Shown here one piece after another: positions 45,601 through 58,451 of a stretch of DNA of 64,000 nt. The stretch's first letter is position 1. Every line of letters begins with the position of its first letter. Source of the DNA: Blumeriella jaapii (taxonomy: Eukaryota; Ascomycota; Leotiomycetes; Helotiales; Drepanopezizaceae). Below the pieces are notes generated by a model that had not been told where the DNA came from, did no database searches, and saw only the letters and a list, made by a program, of their open reading frames with translations. The stretch is from contig VWND01000084.1 of assembly GCA_009599575.1 (NCBI GenBank), forward strand, positions 62,001-126,000. Reading direction: 5' to 3'. The translations under genes were made by a program, and so were the position numbers.

Positions 45601-47111
45601 AGGTTTTATAAAACCGAAATTATTCGCGTTGCTATTTCGGCTGGCACCGCGAATAAAAAACATTTCTTTTCGGGCCGAAAAAGCATTCGCGTTATTATTT
45701 CGGCTAGCACCGCGAATGAATTTAACCGAAAACGATCGGAATAAGCCGATTTGCGACGAAAATAAATTTTTAATCGATAATTATAAAACCGACGACTTTT
45801 ATTTAATCGCATATTATTTAATTATTTTGTTTAAATTATTTAGCGTGTTAAATTATTAATTTAAATTATTTAAAAATCAAGCTTTCGATTATATTTTAGC
45901 CGACAGAAAACTATACAAAATAAAAAACAATATTTATTAAAAACGCTTAGTAATAAATAACAAAGCCGATAAGTTTCAAATTATAAAAAAAGCTTACGAA
46001 AAAATATTTTATAAAAAAGCTGAAGCTATTTATCACCGAATCAAAAACGATTTCTAATAGAAAAAATGCTTCGAAAATTGCAAAGCTTTCGTTAAAAGCT
46101 GTATTTTTTATTAAAAACGAAAATCTGGCCGAAAAAAGAATTTATTATATCCGATATAATCTTTTGGAATTTGAAAAAAAATTAATTTCGATATTATACG
46201 CGTACCGACCACCGACCGCGAATATACGTACTTCGTATTCGCTATCGACGATTTATTTAAATAGCTTGAAAAAAAACCTTTTCGAAACGCTATTTTCGAA
46301 ATTATAATAACTTTTTTTTAAAAAAACGTTATATATCGATACGGTTTGTTTAGCAAATTAAACGTCGATAATAAATTCGAAAACAAAAACGTTATCGAAA
46401 CTTTTATAAAAAAATACGATATTTAGCGCATTTAAATTTTAGTTTATAATTCGAAAAGCAACGGATTCGTTAAACGAAACCATAAAAATATTTTCGACGG
46501 CTTTTTAAAAGTTATTCGAAAAAGTTATAAGCGTTAATCGCGGAAATTTTCGGAAATGCTTTTTGTTATGCGCATATATATATACGCTTTTATTAAAATG
46601 ATTTTATTTTTTATTTAATACGGCAGAAACGTTCGATTGCCCCTGGAAACAAAATGGCTTATATAAAGGCTTTATAACGTGGTTAAAATAAAAACGAAAG
46701 CTGATTTATTAGCAATAAAGTTTAAATAGCTAAATTACCGCGATATAAATATAAAAAAAATAATCCTAAAAAAAAAAAAGTATAAAAAAGCAGCTAAAAA
46801 AGTCTGGAATAAAATTAAAATTTTAAAAAAAACGCTAATTAAAAAAAAAGATCTGGTTTTAGTTTACGACGTTTAGCGCGCTATCGATAAATCGGCCGAT
46901 ATTAAGCTTAATTATAAATGGCTCGGATTTTACGAAATATGCGAAGCCGAATTAAATAAAAGCTATTATAAGCTTACGAAACTCGATAAAACGAAATTAA
47001 AAAAAACGTTCGCCGCCAACCGATTAAAACGATTTTACAAAAAAAACCAGCAAATTTACTTTTTAAACTTTAATTTAAACAGCGATTTCGATTCCAGCGA
47101 ATCCGACGACG
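42684..47111 (+). pseudogene. Family C pol remnant: RT, RNase H, integrase
   Basis: Continues the family C frame after the nested element. RT at ~43950-44900 reads IKTVFYKAWQKKTFLIFKAF, NKWFIIAKKKK and NVPPNVD in order. The YVDD active site at 44651-44662 is still intact despite heavy decay around it. RNase H follows (~45060-45500), then integrase (~45880-46600) and an acidic tail (SDFDSSESDD) that is cut at 47111 by the family B insertion. The same acidic frame appears to resume at 60889 (DSD). Confidence 0.7.
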
Positions 47112-47524
47112 TGTAAGGATTGAAAGGCAGGGAAACATTAGTTCAGACAATAGAGCTCAGATAAGGTTGGGTTGATAGTCAGATTGATTTCTATCTTTTA
47201 TATTTTTAGTAAAAGGCGTGTATAAGTACAAAAAAAGGGGTGGAGCCTTCGAAAAAAGTATTTCCTAGGAAATTAGGCGAATTCCATTTAATATGCTTTT
47301 CCAGCCCCTATTCCGACCTTTTTTTATTTTTTTTAATATAATTCTAATAACTGATTTCTTAACAATTATTTTTATAAAATATTTTATTTAAATATCATTT
47401 TTAACTTTTATAATATTATCCGGCCCTTACGGCTTATCCGCAGAAAATGCTATTCGAGAATTGGTAAAAGATAAAAGGTTTTGGCGAATTATTTGATTTA
47501 TACACGTAATATTAGTTTTTAATA
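47112..47524 (-). repeat. Family B 3' LTR
   Basis: 413 bp, TGTAAGGATTGAAAGGCAGG to TTTTTAATA. Aligns end to end with 60471-60883; differences are C/T and G/A transitions. Confidence 0.88.
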
Positions 47525-48057
47525 TTATTCCTTTTTCTAGGCCTTTGGTTTTTAAAAGCGATTGATTTTTTTATACGTATATTTTCGTATATAATATGCG
47601 TTACGCTTTCGAAATAACGTACGGTCTTTTCCGCTTTTGGTCGTGAATTATAACTGTTTCTTTCGTTTTCGGTCGTAAATTATAGCTGTTTTATTATTTT
47701 GTTTTTTTTGTTTTCGGTAGCGCTTCGCATTTTCGTTGAAAAAGCCTTTTTCCTTAAAATGGCCGCTATTTTTCTGCTTAGCTTTTTTTTTTTTTTTTTA
47801 TTTTTATTTTTTTATTAATTTTCTTTTATTTTAATTAATTGCCTTTCGCCGCGTTCGCCGCGAATTTTTAAAATGCCTTTGATTTTTATCTGCTTTCGAT
47901 GCGCTCGCTTAATTTTACGCGAAAGTATTACAACGGACTTTTTGCTTTTTTGCGTTTTCGAATTTTCTAGCGTAAAATACAACCGCTGCAAAGCTTCGCA
48001 TATTTAATGCTTTTCTATAAATCTTTTAAATTTTTATTCGAATTCGCTTTTAATTAA
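47525..48057. other. Family B sequence between 3' LTR and antisense frame
   Basis: T-rich on the plus strand. A ~31-bp unit (TTTTCGGTCGTAAATTATAG-like) occurs twice in tandem near 47636-47700. No domain recognised. Confidence 0.45.
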
Positions 48058-48576
48058 CTACAAGTTTCTGCCGTACGCGCTATCGAAGCGCAAATTCTTT
48101 TCGCGGGCCTTAACGATTTTATAAATCGTTTCGATATTATTACAACCGCTGCCGCTTTTTTTTTTTCTGCTGCCGAAGCTAAAGCTTTTGCTAAAACTTT
48201 TATCGATTTTATTATTTACGACGCTTATATAAATCGTTTAAAAAAAAGTGACGCTTCGGCTTTTATAATAATCGGAAATCGTACGAATCGCGCCGCGGCT
48301 CGGGCTGCCGCTGCCGCTGCTGCTACTACGTCCGTTTCTGCCGGTTTAGCGGCTGCTGCTGTTTTAAAAGCTTTGGCTGCGCCGGCCCTTTTTTTTAACG
48401 ACGCTAATATAAAACGTATTTTCCGACGTTTCGAAAACGTCGCTCGGATTTATTCTGACCAGTTGGATCAAATTCTGGATTTTTATAAAAATATCGTAAT
48501 TGCAATTCAGGATTCGATTAAAACTATCGTAGAAGCTTTAATTAAAATAAGTCGAATATTCTGCGAATTCGTTTAG
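48058..48576 (+). CDS. Open frame antisense to family B, unknown protein
   Basis: 173 codons without a stop in heavily RIP-damaged DNA, on the strand opposite to family B pol and just past the end of its chromodomain. There is no ATG at its 5' end (nearest upstream stop 48055-48057). The translation has an Ala-rich middle and a helical end (IKRIFRRFENVARIYSDQLD, IVIAIQDSIKTIVEAL). Some plant gypsy elements carry extra or antisense frames in this position, but I know of no match. The opposite strand is also fairly open here, so it could be a chance frame. Confidence 0.3.
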   Translation, partial: LQVSAVRAIEAQILFAGLNDFINRFDIITTAAAFFFSAAEAKAFAKTFIDFIIYDAYINRLKKSDASAFIIIGNRTNRAAARAAAAAAATTSVSAGLAAAAVLKALAAPALFFNDANIKRIFRRFENVARIYSDQLDQILDFYKNIVIAIQDSIKTIVEALIKISRIFCEFV

Positions 48577-48671
48577 TATTAATTCTTTTTAGCCTGCCGC
48601 TACTTTTAAATCTAAAGGAAATAGCGAAAAAAATAAAAAAAGAAATAACGATAATAAAAATAAATTGGCTT

Positions 48672-51600
48672 AGCGGCGGTTCTGAGATTTTCTAAATGTT
48701 TTTGTTTTTTTTTCTTTACTTTTACGGCGCGCATTCGTTATTGCTTCGTTGCTATTACTTGTCGTATTTTTCAAATATTTTTTTACAATTTTTTTTACGT
48801 TCGTAAAATAATTTTCTGGCTCCTAGAAGTTTTCGCTTAGTAAATAGCCCTTTTATCGCACCAAGTAATATCGGCCCTTTTTTGTATTTTTATAAACCTG
48901 TATTAATTTGACCTCGTATTCTTCGGGTTTTTGGAATTTTATTATATTATTTTTCGGCTCGGTGTCGTTTCGACTTTGCCAAGGTTTTAATAAAAAAACG
49001 TGAAAAGTATCGTGAATACGATATTAAAAAAAAAGCTCGAATTAATAAGCTTGGCCGTGCTCGTATATAATTCGCTTGATTTTAAAAAGCTTTAGATATT
49101 TATCTAAAAGCTTTCGAAAAAATCGTAGCTGTCGAAAGTTTTTAATCGATAATAATATTTTATCGCTTATTTGAAATCTAGTTTTTTTGTGTTTAGCGTC
49201 GTAAAACCTTTTATAATTCGCGTTAATTTCTCTTAGCTTTCTACTAAATATTTCTTTTTTTTTTGCAATATTTTAACTCGTTTTTCCGCTAACGGTACTT
49301 TTTTTTTTACGACGTCGCTCTCGACGTTGCTGCCAAGTTTTGGATGAAAGCCGTATAATATGCGAAAGAAAATAAAATTCGTAAAAGCGTATATCGAATT
49401 ATTATACGTAAACTCGGCTAAAACAAGCTTCGTAGCCTAATCGTTTTATCGATAATCGCAGTACGTGCGAAAATAAAATTCTAAAACTTGATTTTAACGT
49501 TCCGTTTGGCTATCGGTTTAAAAATGGAAAGCGATGCTTAATCGACGTCGTATTTGTAAATGAAATATTATTAAAAATTAAAATTTACTAGTGAAAATTG
49601 ACTTTTTGTTTGTAATAATCTTTTTAAAATAGCCAAAATTTTTATAAACGTGCTGTATAAATATCTTAGCTAAATCTAAAATTAAAATCGTTTTTTATAT
49701 CGATATATATTTCGACAGCTTCGTATATCGGTTTATTATAACGAATATCGAATCGTAAACACGATTTCGTTTTTTGCTAAAAAATAGACTCGTAATAAAA
49801 TTTATAGTTATCTTTTTCCAAAGTTTCGTAAAAATCGAAAAAAAAGCTAATTCGCTATAAAATCGGTGCTTTCTAGGTTTGCTTTTTTGGCACTTTTTAT
49901 ACGTATTAACGTAACGCTTTACGTCGCTTTATAAACCAGGCCAGAAATACTTTTTTTCGACCAGTTCTAGCGTTCGCCGAAAGTCTTAATAGCCGGCGGT
50001 CGGATCGTCGTAATTAATTTTTAATATTTCGCTTTTAATAACGCTTTTATTCGGAATATACGCACGTCTTTTATAACGTAATAATTCATCTTGGCTTATA
50101 CGCTAATATTTTTCGGACCCGGCTCGATTGCTTTGCGAAGCCGATTCGTACGTTTTTTATAATACAAAAAAATTAAATTTTTGCAATTTAAAAATAGTTT
50201 TGTAAATCGGTTTTGCTAGCTCGTTATTAGCCGTTTCGAATTATAGCAATACAGCGGCTACGCTTTGTGGTATATATTATTTGCAATTAATAATATTAGT
50301 AAAAAACAGTCCGGCGAAAAAACTTTTTATTTGGCTTTTTCCCGTTTGCTTTTTACTTTCTGATTCCGTTAACAAAAGCTCCGAATATTTATCGGCGCGA
50401 AATAATTTATGCTTCGACTTTAAACGTGTTTTTACTACGGAAAATATCTTAAAATTTCTCAAATAAGCTAGTTTTAATTTACGATGCAGCGTAAGCAGCT
50501 GTTCGTTATTTTTTTCTAAATCTTTTTTTAAATCTGGCCGGCGGAAACTATCCGCCGGATTAAAAACTTCTGTTTTATATTCGATTATAAAATTATATTC
50601 AGCTAGCTCGTCGGCCTATTTCGCTTAGCGTCCGTTTAAACGTTTTTTCGTAAAAAAGTATTTCAGATTATAATAATTTGTACGTATAATAATAACGTTA
50701 AAAACGCTACGTAAATATTAACTCCATTGCTTAAAAGCGTAAATTATAATTATTAACTCAGCGTCGTAAATTTTATATTTTTGTTTTATAAAAAAAAGCT
50801 TTTTCGAATAATACGCGATAGGATGCTAACGTGCCCTCGCATTCTTTCCGAACAATTAGAATAATATTCCGCTTATAACGAATTTCGAAGCGTTTGTTTC
50901 GATTTGGATTTTCAATCGAAAATCGAAATGGCGTAGAATCGGTGCTTAGCAAAACTTTTTTTTTAAAAATAAAAAAGCGAGCTTTGCTTCGAATAAAAAA
51001 CGAAAAAAGCTCGACATTTTTCTTCGTTATATTTTTTTTAAAAAATTTGTAATAAATTGGCAAAGCTTAGCGTAGTTTTTAATAAAACGTTTGTAAAAAT
51101 TAATAAAACCCAAAAACACTTAAATATTTCGCCACGTAGTAAAAAAAGGCTATTTCCGAATATTATTTACTTTCCTTAGGTTTATTTCAATTCTCGTAAA
51201 AGTAACGACGAAGCCTAGAAACTTAACCGTATTCGTATCGAAAACATATTTTTTCAGATTTTCGTAAAATTTGTTAATACGAAGTCTTTCGAAAATCTTT
51301 TTTACCGCGTTTATATAATCGTCGGGGTTTTCGGAAAATATTAGAATATCGTCGAGGTAAATTATACACGTAATATTTACTAAACCGACTAAAGCTTAAT
51401 TAATATACGCTTAAAAGGTTGCTAATGCGTTCGAAAGGCCGAAAGGTAATACGCAGTATTCGAAATGTTCGTAACGAATGCGAAACGCAGTTTTCCATTT
51501 ATCTTCCTTCTTTATTCGAAGGCGATAATACGCCCAAATAAAATCTAGCTTAGTAAATATTTTAGCTTTTTTCAAACGATTCAAAGTTTCGCTTATAAAA

Positions 51601-52040
51601 AATAAAAAAGTTCGATTTTTAACCGTAACTGCGTTTAGACTTTTATAATCGACGCATAATCGTAAACTTCCGTTTTTTTTCGGTATAAATATTACCGGTG
51701 CGCCGGCAGGGCTAATAAACCTTTTTATCCAGCCTTTTTTTAAGCTCGAATCGAAATATTCGCGCAATTCGGTAAATTCAGATTCCGACAAAAAATAAAT
51801 TAGTTTTTAAAAAGGGTCCTTTCTTTTCGCGAGGTTTATTCGATGCTTTATAAAATAATAAAAAGCTAAAATAACCGCGGCGATATCGTCGAACACGTCG
51901 GCGTAATCGTCGTATTTAAAAAGTAATTAATGCTGTTTTAGTAGCTTTTTTTAAAACGATACAAAACGCTTACTTCTTTTTAAATTCCTTTTTAAAACGT
52001 TTGATTATAACGAAATTAAGCTGTAAACGTTCGATTAAAT
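48672..52040 (-). pseudogene. Family B pol: RT, RNase H, integrase, chromodomain
   Basis: RT at 51791-51300 has SPAGAPVIFIPKKNGSLRLC, VDYKSLN, KLDFIWAYYRLRIK and FGLSNA. The YLDD active site at 51348-51359 is intact (IYLDDILIFS). RNase H follows at ~51060-50600. Integrase at ~50000-49250 keeps VNTYKKCQKSKPRKHR and NRYTK, but the catalytic Asp positions read INFITSL and TNKKS (Asp to Asn). The chromodomain at ~48930-48680 shows YEVKLIQVYKNTKKGRYYLV then an in-frame stop where Trp is expected before KGY. A RIP-inactivated chromovirus. Confidence 0.8.
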
Positions 52041-52308
52041 TGTAACGATTTAATTAGTCGGAGGGCTGGAAGATCAGTCAACTGGTCGCCGTGTTCATAT
52101 GGTATAAGAAACGAGCCTTTGGTTTTGTAACAAAGATATTCACTTAGAATTAATAATTGCAAAAGGCAGAGGTTGCTAAAAGGAAAGAGTTTTATATATA
52201 TAATAATTTTTATAATTGATAGAAAAATCTATCAGAAGATCAGAAAGCTTACAATTATACGTAGTTGCTGGGGTGATACGCGAGGTGGCAAAAGAGTGAG
52301 TCGTTATA
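52041..52308 (-). repeat. Family A 3' LTR (nested copy)
   Basis: 268 bp, TGTAACGATT to TCGTTATA. It lacks the 26-bp internal duplication. Confidence 0.9.
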
Positions 52309-55300
52309 TTACTCCTCCGTCCGAAAAAAGCGCGCTCTCGAGCTTTTGTCCATTGGTACGTCGTTATTTAAATAATCGTACGAGTCTAAACCTTCGGAAT
52401 ACGCTTTCAGCCAGTTTATAAATTTTGCAGAAGGATCGGAAAGCTTTTTATGCGCTAAATAAAAATCGCGCATTTTTAAAAAAGCATATATAAAATCAGA
52501 CGCGAGGTACCATGTGAGATTTTTATTTAAGCTTATTTAAAAAGCTTTGTATTAAAAGGTTTTCCGTTGCATTCGATAAGCGATTAATTTTTCGACTTTG
52601 TATTTAAATTTATTAATTATATTAATAAATTCAGGGGCTGGATTAATCTGATTTGGAAGCGCGTCGTTAGCTGCTTTACGCAGTCGATTAGCGTAAAAAA
52701 CTAAATGTACGTTTATAATACTGAAAAGGTCTAGCTTAAAAGCGTTGTCGAAAATTTTGGCTACAATTTTAAAAGGGCCGTTTGTAAGATTGTCGAGCTT
52801 GCGAAAAAGCCGGAAGGTCGGAAATAAACGCATATCGAATTATACGTAGTCGCCGACGTTAAAATCGATCGCGCGGCGAAATTTATTCGTATTTTTTTTT
52901 ATTTTATCGTAGGCTTATTAAAAATGCGATTTGGCGAGGTTTCAAACGTCGTAATAGCGGCGAGCATACGCACGAGCTTCGTTTGCGTTTAACTTATGTA
53001 AAAAGTTGAGAAAAAAAAAAGTATCGAGCTTTTAGTTTCAATTGGTATAAGAAATATAATCGTATACAATTTCAAAAGATAAAAGGCTATTTAGATTTTC
53101 GTAAAAAAGAATTATTTAAGCGAAATTTATTATTAGAAGAAATTCGTTTTAATCGTTTTAATAGAAATTCACGAAAGGTCGAAAGCGTTTTTGCAAATAT
53201 TGGTTGTAAATTTCGGTTTGACCGTCGGTTTCAAAATGAACGGCTGTCGAAAACTTTAATTGCGTATCGAGTATTTTGTTTAATTCAGATCAAAAAGTAA
53301 ATTAATACTAGGGGCCACGGTCGCTAATAATACTTTTTAAAAGGCTAAAATACTTATATACGTGGAATATATATAATTTGGCGAAATTTCGAGCGTCGAT
53401 ATTTTTATGGCAGAAAATCGAAATAGCTTGCTTGGAAAAGCGATTTATTATTACAAACACGTTATCGTAACCGTGTTTATTTTTGTTAAAGCTGCAAAAG
53501 TCTATTATAACGTATTTTTAAAAGTGGTCAGGAATAAAAAAAAACTAAAAAAGGCCGGGGCGCTTATTTTTTAAAACAGAATTTTTTCGACAAGCGTAGC
53601 AGTTGCGATAATATTGTTTTACGAAAGCTATTATACCTCGCTAATAATATTGGTCCGAAAGCAATTGCGTAATTTTGCGAACGTTAAAATGAACGGTGAA
53701 AATTTGGTCGTGCATTTTTCGTATAAAGGCCAAACGGAAATAATCGACGTCTGGTATTATTAAGCGACCGTAATATAGCAGCAGATCGCGTTTAAGTATA
53801 TACGAAGTGTTATTGGCGTCGTTTTTTTTCGCAGCGTTTTATACAGCTTTTTTTCGGAGAGCTATTAGGCTGCTAGCTATGCGATTAGCGTAGAAAAGCT
53901 GGTTAACGATACGAAATGCGAAAGAAAAATCAATTATTTCAACGATAAAAACAACTGTTTCGGAGGCCGTAGAAAATCGAAGTTTTTTAATTAAAAAACG
54001 GTGATCGATCTGATTTGCTCGAAAGAGTGTTTACAGGCGCTAAATGCGTTTAAAAAAATTTTAGCGGTCGAGTTCGCTTGTACGACGTATTAATGCGTTA
54101 GCTAAAAGATTGTGTTTATTTAGTTTATACGTAATAAAAAAGTTGTAATCGGCGAGAAACTCGGCCCAGCGTGCTTATCGAGCGTTTAAGAATTTGGAGA
54201 TTATAAAATACTTTAAGGCTTTATGATTAATAATAATTTTGATTTAATGAACTGAGCCAGCCAGTTTAGTACGAAAGTTATTTAGAAATTTTACGATTGC
54301 GAATATCTTTTTATTATATACGACGTAGTTTAGCTTTGCGAAGGCTATAGTTTTGCTGAAGTAGGCGATTGAAAGCCAATCGTTATTATAAAATTGCAAA
54401 AACACAAAAGCTATTACGCCGTTTAAAGCGTCAGTTTTTAATATGCAAAAAAGGTTTTGCCTGTAATATTATAAAACTGATGCAATAATAAAAACTAATA
54501 TAAAAAAATCGAAACTTTTTTAATATTCAGAAGTAAAATTAAAAGAAACGTTAGCTTTGGTTAAATAAACCAAAAGCTTTGCAATTATATCGTAGTTTCG
54601 AATAAAACGTCGGTAAAAGTTACAAAAACCAAAAAAGCTTTGTATATCTTTTATAATAGTAGAAGGCTTTTAATGGGCGATTACGGAGACTTTTTTTGAA
54701 TTTACTTTTAGGCTTTTAGTAAAAATAATAAAACTTAGATAACGGATCCGAGTAACGTTGAATTTAAATTTTCGAATATCGGCTTGTAATTCAGCGTCAG
54801 CGAGCTTTTAAAACACTTTGCGAACGTATATGGCGTGTTTTAAAAGATCGGACGAATAAATAAGAATATTATTTAGGTATGCAATATAAAAATCGTTTAA
54901 ATAGTCGAAAAAAACGTCGTTTATATAGCGTTGATAAATTGCGAATTTATTAATAAGGCCAAAAGGTAGCATTTTGCATTTATAAACGTCGTAACGCGTA
55001 CGAAACGTCGTCAGTTTTTTACTGGCGGAGTTTATTCGAATTTTATAAAAAGTTTGACGAATATCGAGCTTCGTAAAGATTCGCGCTTCCGAAAAACAAG
55101 CAAAAGTTTTATCGATAAAAAAAAAAAAATAGCGATTTTTACAAATGACGTTATTAAAAATTCGATAATCGATATAAAAACGCAATGAACCGTCGGGTTT
55201 TTTGGCGAAAAACACTAGAGCAGCGAAAAAAGCGGTGAAAAGTTCGATAAAGCTTTTGTTAAAATTATTTTGCAGATAAATTTTAACAATTTCAAACTTT

Positions 55301-56560
55301 AAAATCGATATTTTATATAAAAAAGTGTATTTTAGCTTTTTTTTATTTACAATAAGCTCGATCTTATGGTCGTAGGGCCGGTGAAAAGCTAGCTTATTAT
55401 TGGCGGCTTTAGAAAACACGTGTTCGAAGTTTTTGTATTCCGAAAAAAAAAATTCGAACGAAGATTTATTCGAAGTTAGTTTTGCTAAGCTGGTTGAAAA
55501 AGTCGAAATCGATATTTTATTCGTTTTAAAACGTTCGAAAAAACTATGAAATTAAGTTTTAAAAAAAATATTATACGTAAAATCGTTTAGTATTTTATCG
55601 ATTTCGTATAGAAAGGTTAAAAACATTTCGATTGCTTTTTTTCTGAAGATCAGCTTGAAAGCGTATGCAATAATTTGGCAGATAAAAATTGAATAAGCAG
55701 TAGATTAAGGGATTCGTTTTCGAACTGGTCGTTTAAAAGGTTCAAAAAATGGCTTATTTGAACTATCGATTATATTAAACTAAAAGGCTATCGCGGCGAA
55801 AGTCTTTTTTCGGTTTTTAATATAATTGTTTTTCGTAAAACGAGAAAGTTATTTTAACGAAAAAGGAAAAGAAAAAAAAAAAATAATAAAAAAAAAATCG
55901 GCAGCCTGAAAAGGTGGTGTAATTTCTTGTATTTTACTAGCGTCGCCATTGAAATTAGCACCGCGAATAAAATTCGATTTTTTCGCGCTTCGCACAGCGT
56001 CGTAAGTTTGCTATAATTAGTCAAGGTTTTTATTACGTTTCACAGCGTCGTTTTAATGGCGAGATTGAATTTCGGGAGTGCAAATAAGAGATTTTAATAC
56101 AACGAGCGTAAAAGGCTGTGAGGGGGTAAGACTTCGGCTAATAAAGCTTGCGTTTATTACAATTTAATAGAACTTAGTGTTCGGCTAATCAAGCTCTTTT
56201 TAAAATTATATTATAATTTCCGAGGTTAATAATTAAAAAAAAAATAAACGATTGTATTCGATTATTAATAATAAAATTGAAAAGCGTAAAATATGTAATT
56301 AAATGGCTACGAGCTTTATTATATTTTTTTATAGGAAAAAAAGCCGGGAAAAGTTAAATTAAAAATTTTAAAAAAAAAAAAAAAAATTTGATTAGCGCCG
56401 AATCGATCAACGCATAACCGTTCGCTTTAAAATCGGCGAGCGCTTTTATTTTGTACGAAAAGCCATTTTTGATAAGTATAACGGGAATTATTAATAAATC
56501 GCTACTAAAAAGCTTTCGAACGTTAAAATAACGTATATCGCGCAATACGCTTAAAAAAAA
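52309..56560 (-). pseudogene. Family A pol, nested copy
   Basis: The chromodomain/integrase C-terminal block is at 52833-52552 (RKLDNLTNGPFKIVAKIFDN). RT at 55419-54808 is one of the longest open pieces (KPDGSLRFYIDYRIFNN, KLDIRQTFYKI, LPFGLINKFAIYQRY), but its active site reads YLNN, so both catalytic Asp codons carry G-to-A changes. Protease at 56545-56354 reads ADFKANGYALID in place of DSGA. Integrase between 52850 and 54050 is full of stops. Confidence 0.82.
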
Positions 56561-56589
56561 GGCTTTGCTTAGATTTGAGCGTTTTTCCG

Positions 56590-57770
56590 ATTAGCGGAAA
56601 AGCTTTTAATTTTTTTATATACGTTTTGGAAATCGTTTGAAAAAGGGTTTTCGTTTTTATTATTATTATTAAAAGGCGAATTTTCGGCCGGTTCGATTTC
56701 GTTTACATTTATTAGCCTAAAAGGGTTTTTAGATGGAACCGAGGGTCGGCCCGTAAAAGGTCGTGCAGATTGGTTTCGAATCTTTTAATATGAAATAAAA
56801 AACGAGCGTTATCGTTGGTCCGATCGAAAAGAAAAAACGCCAAAAAAAGCGTTTTGGCGTGGAAAAGGAGGAAAAACAGAAGGTTAAAAAAAAGCTTGTA
56901 AAGCATTTAAACGATTTTCGTACGTACGATTTAATTCGTAATACGCTTTGGTTAAAAACTTATTATTTTGATAGATAATAGATTTGATTAAAAAGCGATT
57001 CGCGTATAAAATTCGCTTAGCCAATTGATTTTGTTTTTTTTGACGGACGGCGGTGAACTAATTCTTAAAAATCGTTGTACGCGTTTATTTCAAATGCAGC
57101 TTTTTTCGTAAACGCTTTAATATTTTATCGCAAAAAACGTTTCGAAGCTGTTTATTAATTCGTATTTAAACGTTCGCTGCGAAAATAAAAAATCGCAAAT
57201 AAAAGCGCTAAAAGTCGTCGTGCGTATTTATTACAAGCATTTTGAATTCGTTTTCGGCTTTTTAAACGTCGGAAAGGTCGGCCAGGAAATCGGCGACCTT
57301 TTTTATTAATTTTTCGGAAAATATAAAATCGGAACGGTTTAAAATACGCGGGATCAGAAACTTTTTTGCTACGCTTTCGGTTTAATCGAATATATAATTT
57401 TTGCGAAATCGATCGCTAGCGAAATAATCGTAGTAAAATTCGAAGTTGTCGAAAACTCTAGTTTCCTAATAGCGTGCTTTATAATTTTCATTATTATTTA
57501 GTTTAAATTTAAAGTTCGAAACGCGTTTTATGCGAGCTAATCGAAAGTTAGCAGATAAATGGGAATTATAGCGTTTAAAAAGCGCGTTAGAGTTTTGGCC
57601 GTTAAAAGAAAATTTAAAAAAAGTTCGCGAAAAGCGTGGAGATTGGTTTGCAACGTTTGTTAATTGAAATAAAACGTTGCGAAAAAGAAGAAGCAGCAGA
57701 TTCGCGATTGGCAAAGGTACGTTCGATAGATTTTATTAAACGCTTTGATTAAGAAGTCTGTCGCAGTCGT
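56590..57770 (-). pseudogene. Family A gag, nested copy
   Basis: Fragments at 57714-57466 (MPIANLLLLLFRNVLFQLTN, NFKFKLNNNENYKARY) and 56906-56712 (FDRTNDNARFLFHIKRFETN) align with the gag of the 36230-42683 element. Assigned by position and copy comparison. Confidence 0.6.
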
Positions 57771-58183
57771 ATAATTTCCAGAAGTTGTCGTTTACGCTTT
57801 TACGCTTTTTTCAGTTGATTTTGCAAAAGTTTCAATTAAACGCTTTTAGCGTTAAGCTGCAAAAAAAAGGTGGCAGGCGAAATGGTTAGCGCTTTGCCTT
57901 TTCTTTTGTTTTTCTTTTTTCGGGGGGAGGACTGTTTTTTAAAAAAAGAAGCTTCTGGGGAAAGCTGTTTTTTCGCTGATTAAAAAGAGGAGGGAGGTTG
58001 TGGTGTAGTAGCAGGAGCTGAAAAGCTTTGCTAAGAAAAAGATCGTTGAACAAAAGCTATTTTTCGCGAAATGCGGAAATAAGCTTTTTTACGACCGGTC
58101 GATCATTTTAATATAATCCGTGAAAAATTCGAGAGAAAAAATAGTTTACGCCGTCGCCAGCGTAGAAAAAAAGTTGTTAATAA

Positions 58184-58451
58184 TATAACGATTTAATTAA
58201 TCGAAAGGCTAGAAAATTAGTCAATTGGTCGCCGTATTTATATAATATAAAAAACGAGCCTTTGGTTTTATAATAAAAATATTTATTTAAAATTAACAAT
58301 TGCAAAAGGCAGAGGTTGCTAAGGAAAAAAAGCTTTATATATATGATAGTTTCCATAATTAATGGGGAGACCCATCAGGAGACCAGAAAGCTTACAGCTA
58401 TACGTAGTTGCTGGGGTGATACGCGAGATGGCAAAAGAGTGAGTCGTCATA
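58184..58451 (-). repeat. Family A 5' LTR (nested copy)
   Basis: 268 bp, TATAACGATT to TCGTCATA. Terminal TG and CA have decayed to TA and TA, both RIP-type transitions. Confidence 0.88.

Larger units (their letters stand above)
52041..58451 (-). mobile_element. Complete family A retrotransposon nested in family B
   Basis: 6411 bp, LTRs at 52041-52308 and 58184-58451, perfect 5-bp target duplication TAAAT (52036-52040 and 58452-58456). Orientation is minus. Internal layout equals that of the 36230-42683 copy. It interrupts family B between its gag and RT. Confidence 0.92.
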
